From positions 186,001 to 250,000 of the forward strand of contig NZ_BMTW01000002.1 in the NCBI RefSeq assembly GCF_014649875.1: DNA of 64,000 nucleotides, read 5' to 3'. The position numbers were made by a program, and so were the translations under genes. Of this stretch, positions 23,995 to 33,082 are shown in pieces. Each line of letters opens with the position of its first letter. Position 1 is the first letter of the stretch. The stretch is from Streptomyces rubiginosohelvolus (GTDB taxonomy: Bacteria; Actinomycetota; Actinomycetes; Streptomycetales; Streptomycetaceae). Under the pieces are notes generated by a model that saw only the letters and a list, made by a program, of their open reading frames with translations, was not told the DNA's origin and did no database searches.

Positions 23995-25377
23995 ATGGAA
24001 CTGGGTATCGGTATCGGCTGGCGGCCGGAGATCGCGGCCGAGGTGGAGTCGCTGAGCGGGATCGACTGGGTGGAGGCGGTCGCGGAGAACCTCTGCGCCG
24101 ACCACCTCCCGGACTCCCTGGTGCGGCTTCGCGAGCGCGGGGTGACCGTCGTGCCGCACGGGGTGGCGCTCGGCCTCGGCGGCGCGGACCGCCCCGACCC
24201 CGACCGGCTCGCCGGTCTCGCGGCGCGCGCCGAACTGCTGGGGGCGCCCCTGGTGACCGAGCACATCGCGTTCGTACGGGCCGGGGGGCCACTGACCGCG
24301 TCGCCGAGGCTGGAGGCGGGGCACCTGCTGCCGGTGCCCCGCACCTGGGACGCGCTGGACGTGCTGTGCGAGAACGTACGGATCGCGCAGGACTCGCTGC
24401 CGGTGCCGCTCGCCCTGGAGAACATCGCCGCGCTGATCACCTGGCCCGGCGAGGAGCTCACCGAGGGGCAGTTCCTGGCGGAGCTGGTCGAGCGGACCGG
24501 GGTGCGGCTGCTGATCGACGTGGCCAATCTGCACACCAACCACGTCAACCTCGGCCAGGACCCGGCGAAGGCGCTGGACGAACTGCCCGTGGAGGCCATC
24601 GCGTACGTCCATGTGGCGGGCGGGGTCGAGAAGAACGGCGTCTGGCACGACACGCACGCCCACCCGGTGTCCGAACCCGTCCTGGAGGTGCTGGCCGAGC
24701 TGCGCTCCCGGGTCGATCCGCCCGGCGTGCTGCTGGAGCGCGACGACGCCTTCCCGCCGGGCGCGGAGCTGGCGGGCGAACTGGACGCGATCCGGGCGAC
24801 GCTGCGGAAGGCGGCGCCCTCGGCGGACGCGGGGCCGGACCGGGCAGCGCCACGGAAGGCCGTCCCCTCGGCGGACCGGGGGCCGCTCTCGAGCCCGGCC
24901 CCTGGTCCCGCGTCCGACGGCAGCGCCGGCACCGGGGCCCGCACGACCGCACCCGCCCCCGTGCCCGCCGGCACCCGTGACCGTACCGCCGTCGCGCAGA
25001 CCGCCCTGCTCTCCGCCCTGGTCGCCGGAACGCCCGCCCCCGAGGGCTTCGACCACCGGCGGCTGCGGGTGCAGAGCCGGGCGCTGGCCGCCAAGCGTGC
25101 CGACGTCGTCGCCAAGGTGGCCCCCGAACTGCCGGAGATCCTCGGCGACGGCTACCGCGCCGCGTTCCTCGCGTACGCCGGGAGCCGCCCGATGTCCGGC
25201 GGCTACCGCCGTGACGCCCTGGACTTCGCGGAGCACGTGCTCATCGCGGGCGGTCCGGCCGATCCGGTGGCGCGGCGCCGGCTGACGTACTGGTGGCAGG
25301 ACCGGTCGGGCGCCCGGCCCCCGCGCCGTACCACCCGTCTGGTCCGGGCGGCCCGTGCCGTCCTCGTGGGGAAGTGA
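23995..25377 (+). CDS. DUF692 multinuclear iron oxidase (MNIO) with C-terminal SCO6045-like domain
   Basis: 460 residues from ATG 23995 ([12 protein letters not shown]) behind a G-rich ribosome site; ATG 23950 is an alternative. Residues 1-270 form the MNIO TIM barrel with family ligands in order: E27/E31-N32 (WVEAVAEN), H55 (VVPHG), E89-H90 (TEH), E142-N143 (ALEN), D175/N178/H180/H183, H206 (YVHVAGG), D219/H221/H223 (DTHAH) and E248. Related MbnB, TglH and BufB enzymes oxidise Cys residues in peptides. A Pro/Ala/Ser linker (285-335) joins a helical C-terminal domain ([20 protein letters not shown] ... FAEHVL), possibly a fused substrate-recognition partner. The next gene, 5 nt on, encodes a Cys-rich membrane protein. 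Confidence 0.92.
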   Translation: MELGIGIGWRPEIAAEVESLSGIDWVEAVAENLCADHLPDSLVRLRERGVTVVPHGVALGLGGADRPDPDRLAGLAARAELLGAPLVTEHIAFVRAGGPLTASPRLEAGHLLPVPRTWDALDVLCENVRIAQDSLPVPLALENIAALITWPGEELTEGQFLAELVERTGVRLLIDVANLHTNHVNLGQDPAKALDELPVEAIAYVHVAGGVEKNGVWHDTHAHPVSEPVLEVLAELRSRVDPPGVLLERDDAFPPGAELAGELDAIRATLRKAAPSADAGPDRAAPRKAVPSADRGPLSSPAPGPASDGSAGTGARTTAPAPVPAGTRDRTAVAQTALLSALVAGTPAPEGFDHRRLRVQSRALAAKRADVVAKVAPELPEILGDGYRAAFLAYAGSRPMSGGYRRDALDFAEHVLIAGGPADPVARRRLTYWWQDRSGARPPRRTTRLVRAARAVLVGK

Positions 25378-25382
25378 CCGCC

Positions 25383-26417
25383 ATGAACACGCTCGCTCTG
25401 CTGGCGACCTTCGCGGTCGTCGTCTCGTCGGTGCTGCTCGTCGTCAAAGCGGTGGTCGAGCGGTCCCGCCGCCCCTCTCCGGGCCCCGGCGTCGCCCTTC
25501 ACGACCTGTACGAGGTCGCGTTCCTCAACGGCGGTCCGGCGAGGGTCGTGGACACCGCCCTGACCGCCCTGCACGCGGACGGCCGGCTGGCCGTCGGCGG
25601 GCCCGGCATCGTCGCCGTCCAGCGGGCTCAGGCGAACGACCCGGTGGAACGCGCGGTGCTCCAGGAGCTGGCCGCCGCCCCGAACGGCGCCCTGCACGTC
25701 CTGCGGGAAGCGGTGATGCGGCACCCGGCGGTCCAGGAGGTCGGCGACGGGCTCGCGGCGCGCGGGCTGCTGGTGCCACCCCACCGGCTCCGCCCGCTGC
25801 GGCGGTGGGGGCTGACCCAGGGGATCGTGTGCCTGATCGCTGTGCCGCTGAGCATGTTGCTGACGTTCGTCCAGTTCGCCACGGACGACTCCCTGGACTT
25901 CTCGGTCCCGTTCATCATGAAGATGCTGCCCGCGATCGTGATCGGCTCGTTCACCGGGCTGATCGTCGCCAACTCCGCCGCGGGCCGCCTCACGGCGTCG
26001 GGGCGCCACGCCGCCCAGTCGTTCCGGGCCGCCTACGCCCATGTGGTGACCCCCGCCCATCTCGTCGCCACCCTGGGCCTGCGCGCCCTGCCGGACCCGG
26101 TGCTCCAGGCCCAGTTGACGGCCGCGGCACGGCTGAGCGCTCCGCGTCGGCGGTCCTCCGCGCGGGTCGGCGGATCCACGGCGACGGGTGTCACCGCCGT
26201 CGGCGTGGCGACGGTCTGGTGCGCCGCGTCCGGTCCGGGCGGCTCCAGTTGCGGCGGGTCGACCGGGGGCGGCTCCGGATCGGGCTGCGGGGGCGGCTCC
26301 GGGTGCTCCTCGGGGTCCGGGTGCGGAGGCGGCGGCGGGTCGAGCTGCGGCAGCTCCGGTGGTTCCAGTTGCGGAGGCGGAGGCGGGGGCGGCGGCTGCG
26401 GCGGTGGTGGGTCGTGA
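25383..26417 (+). CDS. TIGR04222-type membrane protein with Gly/Ser/Cys-rich tail
   Basis: 344 residues from ATG 25383. The N-terminal helix is LALLATFAVVVSSVLLVV. The conserved N-terminal domain reads LHDLYEVAFLNGGPARVVDT and ALTALHADGRLAVGGPG, the hallmark of TIGR04222 proteins. A hydrophobic pair (GIVCLIAVPLSMLLTFVQF, MLPAIVIGSFTGLIVA) follows, then a soluble helical section. Residues 280-344 are low complexity: Cys280 plus seven Cys embedded in Gly/Ser. Cotranscribed with the DUF692 oxidase (5-nt gap). The tail is a candidate substrate for that enzyme; metal binding or surface display are alternatives. Confidence 0.9.
   Translation: MNTLALLATFAVVVSSVLLVVKAVVERSRRPSPGPGVALHDLYEVAFLNGGPARVVDTALTALHADGRLAVGGPGIVAVQRAQANDPVERAVLQELAAAPNGALHVLREAVMRHPAVQEVGDGLAARGLLVPPHRLRPLRRWGLTQGIVCLIAVPLSMLLTFVQFATDDSLDFSVPFIMKMLPAIVIGSFTGLIVANSAAGRLTASGRHAAQSFRAAYAHVVTPAHLVATLGLRALPDPVLQAQLTAAARLSAPRRRSSARVGGSTATGVTAVGVATVWCAASGPGGSSCGGSTGGGSGSGCGGGSGCSSGSGCGGGGGSSCGSSGGSSCGGGGGGGGCGGGGS
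26220..26414 (+). repeat. Gly/Ser/Cys low-complexity coding tail
   Basis: Encodes residues 280-344 of the TIGR04222 protein, with eight Cys separated by Gly/Ser runs of 5-11 residues (units such as GCGGG, SSCGG). The nucleotide sequence is a run of ggc/tcc/tgc codons without an exact tandem unit. Confidence 0.85.
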
Positions 26418-26564
26418 AGCAGGCTCCAGGCCTGAACAAGGCGCTCATGTAGGGATCTTGACCGCCCATCAGGGTGGATTCCGGCGACATTCCAGGGCGG
26501 TGCTGGACATATCCTCCTGACCGCCCGACCCTTCCTCTCCGCATCCGCAGAGAGGCCCCCGCGC

Positions 26565-28127
26565 GTGAGAACTGCTGCGCTCTACACATCGATCGGCTCC
26601 CTGGTCCTGTCCGCCCTCGCCGCCGCTCCGGCGGGGGCCTGGGAACGCCCCGGTTCCGCCGAGGCCCGGGGCGCCGCGATCGCCGCCGCCCGGGCCACCG
26701 CCGCCGGGATCGACTTCGCCGCCTGCCCCGAGGAGGAGATGCTCCCGGACTCCCTGAAGTGCGGCACGGTGACGGTGCCCCTCGACTACGCGGAGCCGGA
26801 CGGGCGGCAGCTCGAACTGACCGTCAGCCGGACGCCCGCCACCGGTCCGGCGAAGGAGCGGCAGGGCGCGTTCGTCTACAACCCGGGCGGCCCCGGCGCG
26901 TCCAGCATCACCTTCCCTCTGGCCGGGGAGCTGCCGGAGTGGAAGGAGATCGCCGAGGCGTACGACCTGGTCGGCTACGCCCCGCGCGGGGTGAACGGCT
27001 CCTCCGCGCCGCTGAGTTGCCAGGACCCCGCCGCGTACACCAAGGGCCCGACCGAGGCGCCGACGCATCCGACCCAGGAGTACAAGGAGCGGCGCGTCGC
27101 CCGAGCGAAGGCGTACGCGCAGGGGTGCGCGGAGCACGCGGGCGAGACGCTGCGGCACTACACCTCGCTGAACAACGCCCGGGACCTGGACGTGCTGCGG
27201 GCCGCGCTCGGCGAGAGCCGGCTGACGTTCATGGGGGCGTCGTACGGGACGTACTTCGGGGCGCTGTACGCGACGCTGTTCCCCTCCCACGTACGCCGCA
27301 TGGTCTTCGATTCGGCGGTCGACCCGGACCCGGAGCAGATCTGGTACCGCTCCAACATGGGCCAGTCGCTGGCCTTCGAGGCGCGCTGGGAGGACTTCCG
27401 CCGCTGGGTCGCCAAGCACGACGCCGTGTACCACCTGGGGACCACCCCCGAGGCGGTGCAACGGCGCTACGACGAGGTGCGGGCCGAGCTGGCGGTGAAG
27501 CCGGCCGGCGGCAAGGTCGGGCCGGGGCAGCTGCACTCGGCGTTCCTGGGGGCCGGTTACTACGACGACTACTGGGCGATGCGCGCGACGGCCCTGTCGG
27601 AGTACGTCCGGGGCAACCCGGAGCCGCTGGTCGCGCAGGCGTCGCCGCGCGCGGTGGCGGCGAAGGACAACGAGAACGCCCAGGCGGTGTACACGGCCGT
27701 CGAGTGCAACGACGCGCCCTGGCCCGAGGACTTCGAGGTCTGGGACCGGGACCACACGGAGCTGGCGCGCGTCGCGCCCTTCGAGACGTGGGACAACGCC
27801 TTCTCGAACCTGCCGTGCGCCTTCTGGCCCGCTCCCCGGCAGCGGCCGCTGGACGTCCGCGTGGGGTGGGGCGAGCTGCCGCCCACGCTGATCCTGGCGG
27901 CGGAGCGGGACGCGGCGACCCCGTACAAGGGGGCGCTGGAGCTGCGGAAGCGGCTGCCCGGCTCGTCGCTGGTGACGGAGCGGGACGCGGGTACGCATGG
28001 CATCGGCGGGGCGGGTAACACCTGCGTCGACGATCATCTGCGCCGGTATCTGCTGACCGGTGAGGTGCCGGGGCGGGGTGCGGACTGTGCCGCGCACCCG
28101 GAGCCCAACCCCGTGTCGCTGGACTGA
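26565..28127 (+). CDS. Secreted alpha/beta hydrolase, tripeptidyl aminopeptidase (SlpD/SlpE)-like
   Basis: 520 residues from GTG 26565. Signal peptide RTAALYTSIGSLVLSALAAA with APAGA cleavage region. S33-type peptidase features: CGTVTVPLDYAEPDG, FVYNPGGPGASS (oxyanion HGGPG-like), DLVGYAPRGVNGS, nucleophile elbow FMGASYGTYFG (Ser), acid near TLILAAERDAATPYKGA, and His in RDAGTHGIGG. Streptomyces relatives are mycelium-associated tripeptidyl aminopeptidases that trim exported proteins and peptides. Paired Cys (CPEEE... LKCGT, ECNDAPW, LPCAFW) fit an extracellular protein. Confidence 0.9.
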   Translation: MRTAALYTSIGSLVLSALAAAPAGAWERPGSAEARGAAIAAARATAAGIDFAACPEEEMLPDSLKCGTVTVPLDYAEPDGRQLELTVSRTPATGPAKERQGAFVYNPGGPGASSITFPLAGELPEWKEIAEAYDLVGYAPRGVNGSSAPLSCQDPAAYTKGPTEAPTHPTQEYKERRVARAKAYAQGCAEHAGETLRHYTSLNNARDLDVLRAALGESRLTFMGASYGTYFGALYATLFPSHVRRMVFDSAVDPDPEQIWYRSNMGQSLAFEARWEDFRRWVAKHDAVYHLGTTPEAVQRRYDEVRAELAVKPAGGKVGPGQLHSAFLGAGYYDDYWAMRATALSEYVRGNPEPLVAQASPRAVAAKDNENAQAVYTAVECNDAPWPEDFEVWDRDHTELARVAPFETWDNAFSNLPCAFWPAPRQRPLDVRVGWGELPPTLILAAERDAATPYKGALELRKRLPGSSLVTERDAGTHGIGGAGNTCVDDHLRRYLLTGEVPGRGADCAAHPEPNPVSLD

Positions 28128-28205
28128 CGTCGGGAGAGAACGGAGCGGGGGCCGCCGCACCTTTACGGTGCGACGGCCCCCGAAGCCGAACCCGGTGTCG
28201 CTGGA
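28101..28205 (+). repeat. Direct repeat flanking the terminator (copy of gene 3' end)
   Basis: A 23-nt segment at the end of the peptidase gene (28101-28123, encoding EPNPVSL) recurs with 20 of 23 matches at 28183-28205, just after the terminator hairpin, where it would encode KPNPVSL in frame-like fashion. This looks like a local duplication. Confidence 0.7.
28146..28182. terminator. Terminator between peptidase and hemQ genes
   Basis: 16-bp stem with one mismatch: CGGGGGCCGCCGCACC (28146-28161) and GGTGCGACGGCCCCCG (28167-28182), loop TTTAC. The only AT-rich bases are in the loop. It can serve the rightward peptidase gene and the leftward hemG-hemQ operon. Confidence 0.85.
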
Positions 28206-28280
28206 GAGGCGGACGGCACGATCGGTGCCCGGTGCCCGACTCTCTGATCTTCCGGGTTGGGGTGGTGCGGGACTCGCTGG

Positions 28281-29009
28281 TTATGCGAGCCCGGCCACCA
28301 GGTCTGCGACGCTCTTCCTGCGGCCCGTGTAGAACGGGACCTCCTCGCGCACGTGGAGCCGTGCCTCGGAGGCGCGCAGGTGACGCATCAGGTCGACGAT
28401 GCGGTACAGCTCGTCCGCCTCGAAGGCGAGGATCCACTCGTAGTCGCCGAGCGAGAACGAGGCGACGGTGTTGGCGCGGACGTCCGGGTAGCCCCGGGCC
28501 ATCTTGCCGTGGTCCGCGAGCATGCGGCGGCGGTCCTCGTCGGGCAGCAGGTACCAGTCGTAGGACCGGACGAAGGGGTAGACGCTGATGTAGTCGCGGG
28601 GCGTCTCGTCGGCGAGGAACGCCGGGATGTGCGACTTGTTGAACTCGGCGGGGCGGTGCAGCGCCATGTTCGACCAGACCGGGTCGAGCGCGCGGCCGAG
28701 CTTGGTGCGCCTGAAGAGGTTGTACGCGTCCTGGAGCTGGTCCGAGGTCTCGGCGTGCCACCAGATCATGATGTCCGCGTCGGCCCGCAGCCCGGACAGG
28801 TCGTAGGTGCCCCGGACGGTGATGTCCTTGGCCGCGAGCTGGTCGAACAGCTCCTGGACCTCGTCGGCGTAGCCCGCGCGGTCCAGCGGGAGGACGTCGC
28901 GCAGTTTGAAGACCGACCACAGGGTGTAGCGGATGACCTCGTTGAGGTCCTTGGCCTTCTTGCCGGCGTTCGGACTCTTGCTTGATGTCACAGTCTCAGG
29001 AGCACTCAT
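28281..29009 (-). CDS. hemQ: Coproheme decarboxylase HemQ (ChdC)
   Basis: 242 residues, usual length. It converts coproheme to heme b by two oxidative decarboxylations, the last step of the coproporphyrin-dependent pathway of Gram-positive bacteria. Chlorite-dismutase-fold signatures: [65 protein letters not shown] (heme-ligand His region), [20 protein letters not shown] and [10 protein letters not shown]. Starts 4 nt after hemG and is surely cotranscribed with it. Confidence 0.97.
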   Translation of the reverse strand: MSAPETVTSSKSPNAGKKAKDLNEVIRYTLWSVFKLRDVLPLDRAGYADEVQELFDQLAAKDITVRGTYDLSGLRADADIMIWWHAETSDQLQDAYNLFRRTKLGRALDPVWSNMALHRPAEFNKSHIPAFLADETPRDYISVYPFVRSYDWYLLPDEDRRRMLADHGKMARGYPDVRANTVASFSLGDYEWILAFEADELYRIVDLMRHLRASEARLHVREEVPFYTGRRKSVADLVAGLA

Positions 29010-29013
29010 ACGG

Positions 29014-30477
29014 CTATTGTCCCGCCTCGCTCCCCGTGCCCCGAACCAGGGTCGGCGTGGCGATGATCTCGCTCGCGATCTCGTCGGCCGCGCGGCGGGC
29101 GCTCGCGATGCAGGCGGGGATGCCCACCCCGTCGTAGACCGCGCCGCAGACCCGCAGGGCGGGCAGCTTGGCGACCTCGTCGCGGATGCGGGCGACCCGG
29201 GTCAGATGGCCGACCGGGTACTGCGGCAGGCCGCCGATCCAGCGGGTGACCTCGGTGTCGACGGGCCGGGCGGTGAGGCCGGTGGCGGCGGCGAGGTCGC
29301 GCAGGGAGACGGCGACGAGCTCCTCGTCCTCGCGGTGGAGGTGGTCCTCCTCGCCGTAGCGGCCGACGGAGGTGCGGAGCACGAACAGGTCGGGGGCGGC
29401 GTCGGCGACCCACTGCCACTTGTTGCTGGAGAACGTGGACGCCTTGATCGTGTGCCCGTCGACCGGCGGCACGAGGAAGCCGGAGCGGCCGCGCAGGGCC
29501 TCGTACGCCTCGATGTCGGTGCGCCGGAAGGCCAGGGTGACCAGGGCCATCGACGCGTACTCGACACCGGACAGCTCGGCGGAGGCGGCCGGGGACTCGG
29601 CGGCCAGCAGGGTGCCGGCCGACCAGGCGGGGGTGGCGAGGACGATGCCGTCGGCGGCGATGGTCCGGGTGTCGGTGCGGACGGCCCAGCCCGATTCCGT
29701 ACGGGTCAGGCCGAGGACGGGGGTCTCGGTGAGGATCTCACCGCCCCCGGCCCGTACGGCGTCGCCGACGGCGGCCGGGAGGGTGCCGATGCCGCCCGCG
29801 ATGCCCTGGAAGACGGGGCCGGTCTGCTGCCGGGCGGCGGCCCGCTCCTGGATGCGGCGGACGCCGTCGAGCAGCGGGCCGCCCTCCTTCATGGCCTCGA
29901 AGAGCTGGGGTACGGCGGCGCGCATCGAGATCCGGTAGGCGTCTCCGGCGTAGACCCCGCCGAGGAGGGGCTCCACCAGCCGGTCCACGACCTCGCGGCC
30001 GAGCCGGTCGGCGACGTACGCGCCGACCGCGACGTCGTCGCCGACGGGGGTCGGGGTGAGGTCGCGGTCCTCGGCGATCCGGGCCAGGCCCTCGGGGGAC
30101 AGCACCTCGCCGAGGACCGCCGGGTCGCCGGGGACTCCCATGACGTGGCCCTTGGGCATGGGGCGCAGCGCGTCGCGCGTCCAGAGCGACGCGGTGGCGG
30201 TGGCGGGCGGCTGGAGCCGGTCGCCGAGGCCCACCGCCTCGGCCAGCGCGACCGCCTCGGGGCGCCGGGCGAGCATCGACTCGGCCCCCAGGTCGACCTG
30301 GACGCCCGCGATCTCGCCGGTCATGAGCTTGCCGCCGAGCCGGTCCGTGGCCTCCAGGAGGGTGACCCGCAGGCCGGTGGCGACCAGGTGGTGGGCGGCC
30401 GCCAGACCGGCGATGCCGCCGCCGATGACGACGACGTGCCCCGGGGGCGTTTCCGCACGCTGTTGAGAACGCTGCAT
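29014..30477 (-). CDS. hemG: Coproporphyrinogen III / protoporphyrinogen oxidase (HemY/CgoX type)
   Basis: 487 residues. FAD-dependent oxidase that makes coproporphyrin III (in actinobacteria) from coproporphyrinogen III. The dinucleotide motif is [17 protein letters not shown], then [16 protein letters not shown], substrate region [30 protein letters not shown] (family signature), [15 protein letters not shown] and C-terminal [20 protein letters not shown]. It is followed by hemQ 4 nt later; hemE is about 3.7 kb away on the same strand. Named HemG in Streptomyces annotations, although the protein is of HemY/CgoX type. Confidence 0.95.
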   Translation of the reverse strand: MQRSQQRAETPPGHVVVIGGGIAGLAAAHHLVATGLRVTLLEATDRLGGKLMTGEIAGVQVDLGAESMLARRPEAVALAEAVGLGDRLQPPATATASLWTRDALRPMPKGHVMGVPGDPAVLGEVLSPEGLARIAEDRDLTPTPVGDDVAVGAYVADRLGREVVDRLVEPLLGGVYAGDAYRISMRAAVPQLFEAMKEGGPLLDGVRRIQERAAARQQTGPVFQGIAGGIGTLPAAVGDAVRAGGGEILTETPVLGLTRTESGWAVRTDTRTIAADGIVLATPAWSAGTLLAAESPAASAELSGVEYASMALVTLAFRRTDIEAYEALRGRSGFLVPPVDGHTIKASTFSSNKWQWVADAAPDLFVLRTSVGRYGEEDHLHREDEELVAVSLRDLAAATGLTARPVDTEVTRWIGGLPQYPVGHLTRVARIRDEVAKLPALRVCGAVYDGVGIPACIASARRAADEIASEIIATPTLVRGTGSEAGQ

Positions 30478-30603
30478 GGGTCCACTCTCTCAAACCCGTA
30501 CCGAGTCCTGACCGTGACCGCTTCGAAACCGCCCTCCGGCAACCGGTGCCGGAGCCGCCGCGTCGAACGTTCACCATCAACGAACGTCCTGGGGGGACCA
30601 GTT

Positions 30604-31581
30604 ATGGATGTGGAGAGCAAGAGCGGGCGGTCGTTCGTCCGCGCACGTGCGGCGCTCGTGGCCGGGTCGCTCGGCCTGCTGCTCGCCGTCGGCGGCTGCG
30701 GGGCGTCGGGCGACTCGTCGGACGGCGCGAAGGCGGACGTGAAGTCCGCGCCGCGCGAGGGGTTCGCGGACGAGGGCGGGGCAGCCGCCTCCGCCGCTTC
30801 CGAGGAGCAGGCGGACGGGAAGGCGGCCGGGAAGAAGGCGGCACCGAAGCCGGGGGGCACCCATGTGATCCGTACGGCCACGCTGTCCGTCGAGGTGAAG
30901 AGCGTCCCGAAGGCCGTGGCCGCCGCGCGCGGTGCGGCGGAAGGCGCGGGGGGCCTGGTCGCGTCGGAGAACACCGAGCGGCTCGACGACACCTACGAGA
31001 CCTCGCACCTGGTGCTGCGGGTGCCGCAGGAGCGGTTCCAGGAGGTGCTGCGGGAGCTGGCGGGTTCCGGGAAGCTGCTGTCGCGCACCTCGAACGCGAA
31101 GGACGTCACCGACCAGGTGGTCGACGTGGACAGCCGGATCTCCACCCAGCGCGCGAGTGTGGCGCGGGTGCGGGAGCTGATGGACCAGGCGGAGAAGATC
31201 AGCGATGTGGTGGCCCTGGAGGGCGAGCTGAGCAGCCGTCAGTCCGATCTGGAGTCGCTGCTGGCCCAGCAGGCGAGCCTGAAGGACCGGACCTCGCTGG
31301 CGACGATCACGCTGGACCTGACGCCGCCGGACGCCCCGGGCGACGACGGGTCGAAGGACGAGGACCCCGGGTTCCTGGACGCGCTGGGTGGCGGCTGGGA
31401 CGCGTTCGTGACGATGCTGCGGTGGATCGCGGTGGCGTTCGGGGCCGCGTTCCCGTTCCTGCTCACGGCGGCCCTGGCGGTCGTGGTGTGGCGGGTGCTG
31501 CGGAAGCGCAAGGCCTCGCGCCGTGCGGCTCCGGTGGTGACGACGGCCCCGGCCGGGAAGGACGGTGCCTCGGCCTCCTGA
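30604..31581 (+). CDS. DUF4349 domain lipoprotein
   Basis: 325 residues from ATG 30604. Lipobox VGGC (LLLAVGGCGASG), then a charged low-complexity linker and the DUF4349 domain: HVIRTATLSVEVKSVPKAVA, GGLVASENTERLDDTYETSH, LVLRVPQERFQEVLRELAGS, a coiled-coil segment SRISTQRASVARVRELMDQA with EGELSSRQSDLESLLAQQAS, and TSLATITLDLTPP. A C-terminal membrane helix (AFGAAFPFLLTAALAVVVW) and basic tail end it. Probably membrane-anchored at both ends; function unknown. Divergent from hemG. Confidence 0.9.
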   Translation: MDVESKSGRSFVRARAALVAGSLGLLLAVGGCGASGDSSDGAKADVKSAPREGFADEGGAAASAASEEQADGKAAGKKAAPKPGGTHVIRTATLSVEVKSVPKAVAAARGAAEGAGGLVASENTERLDDTYETSHLVLRVPQERFQEVLRELAGSGKLLSRTSNAKDVTDQVVDVDSRISTQRASVARVRELMDQAEKISDVVALEGELSSRQSDLESLLAQQASLKDRTSLATITLDLTPPDAPGDDGSKDEDPGFLDALGGGWDAFVTMLRWIAVAFGAAFPFLLTAALAVVVWRVLRKRKASRRAAPVVTTAPAGKDGASAS

Positions 31582-31648
31582 AGCGCTCCGGCGTCGTAGC
31601 GTGGGGCCCTGATTCGCCGATGCGGCGAACCGGCGGAAGGGACCCGGC

Positions 31649-33037
31649 ATGGCAGCGGAGCGACTGGTGGTCATCGGCGGTGACGCGGCGGGCATGTCCG
31701 CCGCGTCTCAGGCCCGCAGGCTGAAGGGGCCGGACGCGCTGGAGATCGTCGCGTTCGAGCGCGGCCACTTCACCTCGTACTCCGCCTGCGGCATCCCGTA
31801 CTGGGTGGGCGGCGACGTCGAGGCCCGGGACGACCTGATCGCGCGCACCCCCGAGGAGCACCGCGAGCGGGACATCGATCTGCGGATGCGGACCGAGGTG
31901 ACCGAGCTGGACGTGGCCGGTCAGCGGGTGAAGGCGCTGGACCGGGAGAGCGGGGAGACGTACTGGACGGGCTTCGACAAGCTGGTCATCGCCACCGGGG
32001 CCCGTCCGGTGCGCCCGGCGCTGCCGGGGATGGACGCGGCCGGGGTGCACGGGGTGCAGACCCTGGACGACGGGCAGGCGCTGCTGGACTCGCTGGACGC
32101 GCTGCGTTCCGAGGGGCCCCGGCGGGCGGTCGTGGTGGGCGCAGGGTACATCGGCGTCGAGATGGCCGAGGCGATGCTCAAGCGGGGCTTCGAGGTGACC
32201 GTCCTCAACCGGGGCGAGCAGCCGATGGCGACGCTCGACGCGGACATGGGGCGGCTCGTCCACGAGGCGATGGACGGTCTCGGCATCACCACGGTCAACG
32301 GGGCGGCCGTGACGAAGATCCTCACGGGTCCCGACGGCCGGGTCACCGAGGTGGCGACGGACGCGAGGACGTATCCGGCGGACGTGGTGGTCCTCGGCAT
32401 CGGCGTGGAGCCGGAGACGGGGCTCGCGCGCGACGCGGGCCTGCCGGTGGGGCCGCACGGCGGACTGCTGACGGACCTGGCGATGCGGGTCGTGGGCCAC
32501 GACAACATCTGGGCGGGCGGCGACTGCGTGGAGGTCCTGGACCTGGTGGCGGGCCGCACCCGGCACATCGCGCTGGGCACCCACGCCAACAAGCACGGCC
32601 AGGTGATCGGTTCCAACATCGGGGGCGGCTACGGCACGTTCCCCGGTGTGGTCGGTACGGCGGTGAGCAAGGTCTGTGACCTGGAGATCGCCCGGACCGG
32701 GCTGCGGGAGAAGGACGCCCGCGCGGTGGGGCTGCGCTATGTCACGGCGACGATCGAGTCGACGGGGCGGGCGGGGTACTACCCGGGGGCGAAGCCGATG
32801 ACGGTGAAGATGATCGCGGAGCTGCGTACGGGCCGGCTGCTCGGGGTGCAGATCGTCGGCCGGGACGGGGCGGCCAAGCGGGTGGACGTGGCGGCGGTGG
32901 CGCTGACGGCCGGGATGACGGTGGAGCAGATGACGGCGCTCGACCTCGGCTACGCCCCGCCGTTCTCGCCGGTCTGGGACCCGGTGCTGGTGGCCGCCCG
33001 CAAGACGGTGGCGGCGGTGCGGGGCGCGGGGAGCTGA
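31649..33037 (+). CDS. FAD-dependent pyridine nucleotide-disulfide oxidoreductase (NADH oxidase/CoA-disulfide reductase class)
   Basis: 462 residues, family length. FAD-binding RLVVIGGDAAGMSAASQARR, redox-active Cys in SYSACGIPYWVGG (the SxxxC active-site peptide of Nox and CoADR), NAD-binding RAVVVGAGYIGVEMAEAM, IWAGGDCVEVLD and the C-terminal dimerisation domain with HANKHGQVIGSNI and DLGYAPPFSPVWDP. A single Cys is used as a sulfenate or mixed disulfide with a low-molecular-weight thiol; the true substrate is not evident. The stop codon forms one end of the 33035-33082 palindrome. Confidence 0.93.
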   Translation: MAAERLVVIGGDAAGMSAASQARRLKGPDALEIVAFERGHFTSYSACGIPYWVGGDVEARDDLIARTPEEHRERDIDLRMRTEVTELDVAGQRVKALDRESGETYWTGFDKLVIATGARPVRPALPGMDAAGVHGVQTLDDGQALLDSLDALRSEGPRRAVVVGAGYIGVEMAEAMLKRGFEVTVLNRGEQPMATLDADMGRLVHEAMDGLGITTVNGAAVTKILTGPDGRVTEVATDARTYPADVVVLGIGVEPETGLARDAGLPVGPHGGLLTDLAMRVVGHDNIWAGGDCVEVLDLVAGRTRHIALGTHANKHGQVIGSNIGGGYGTFPGVVGTAVSKVCDLEIARTGLREKDARAVGLRYVTATIESTGRAGYYPGAKPMTVKMIAELRTGRLLGVQIVGRDGAAKRVDVAAVALTAGMTVEQMTALDLGYAPPFSPVWDPVLVAARKTVAAVRGAGS

Positions 33038-33082
33038 AATACCCCGGGGGCCGGCCTTCCGGCCGGCCCCCGGGGTATTTCA
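33035..33082. terminator. 48-bp perfect hairpin whose ends are both stop codons
   Basis: Arms 33035-33056 and 33061-33082 are perfect 22-bp complements around loop TTCC. The outermost TGA on each strand is the stop of the oxidoreductase (33035-33037) and of hemE (33080-33082). A bidirectional terminator that needs no intergenic space. Confidence 0.93.

Noticed and set aside
23995..26417. Methanobactin or bufferin-type biosynthetic cluster
   Set aside because: No short precursor gene, separate partner protein, exporter or TonB component; the Cys-rich sequence is part of a large membrane protein.
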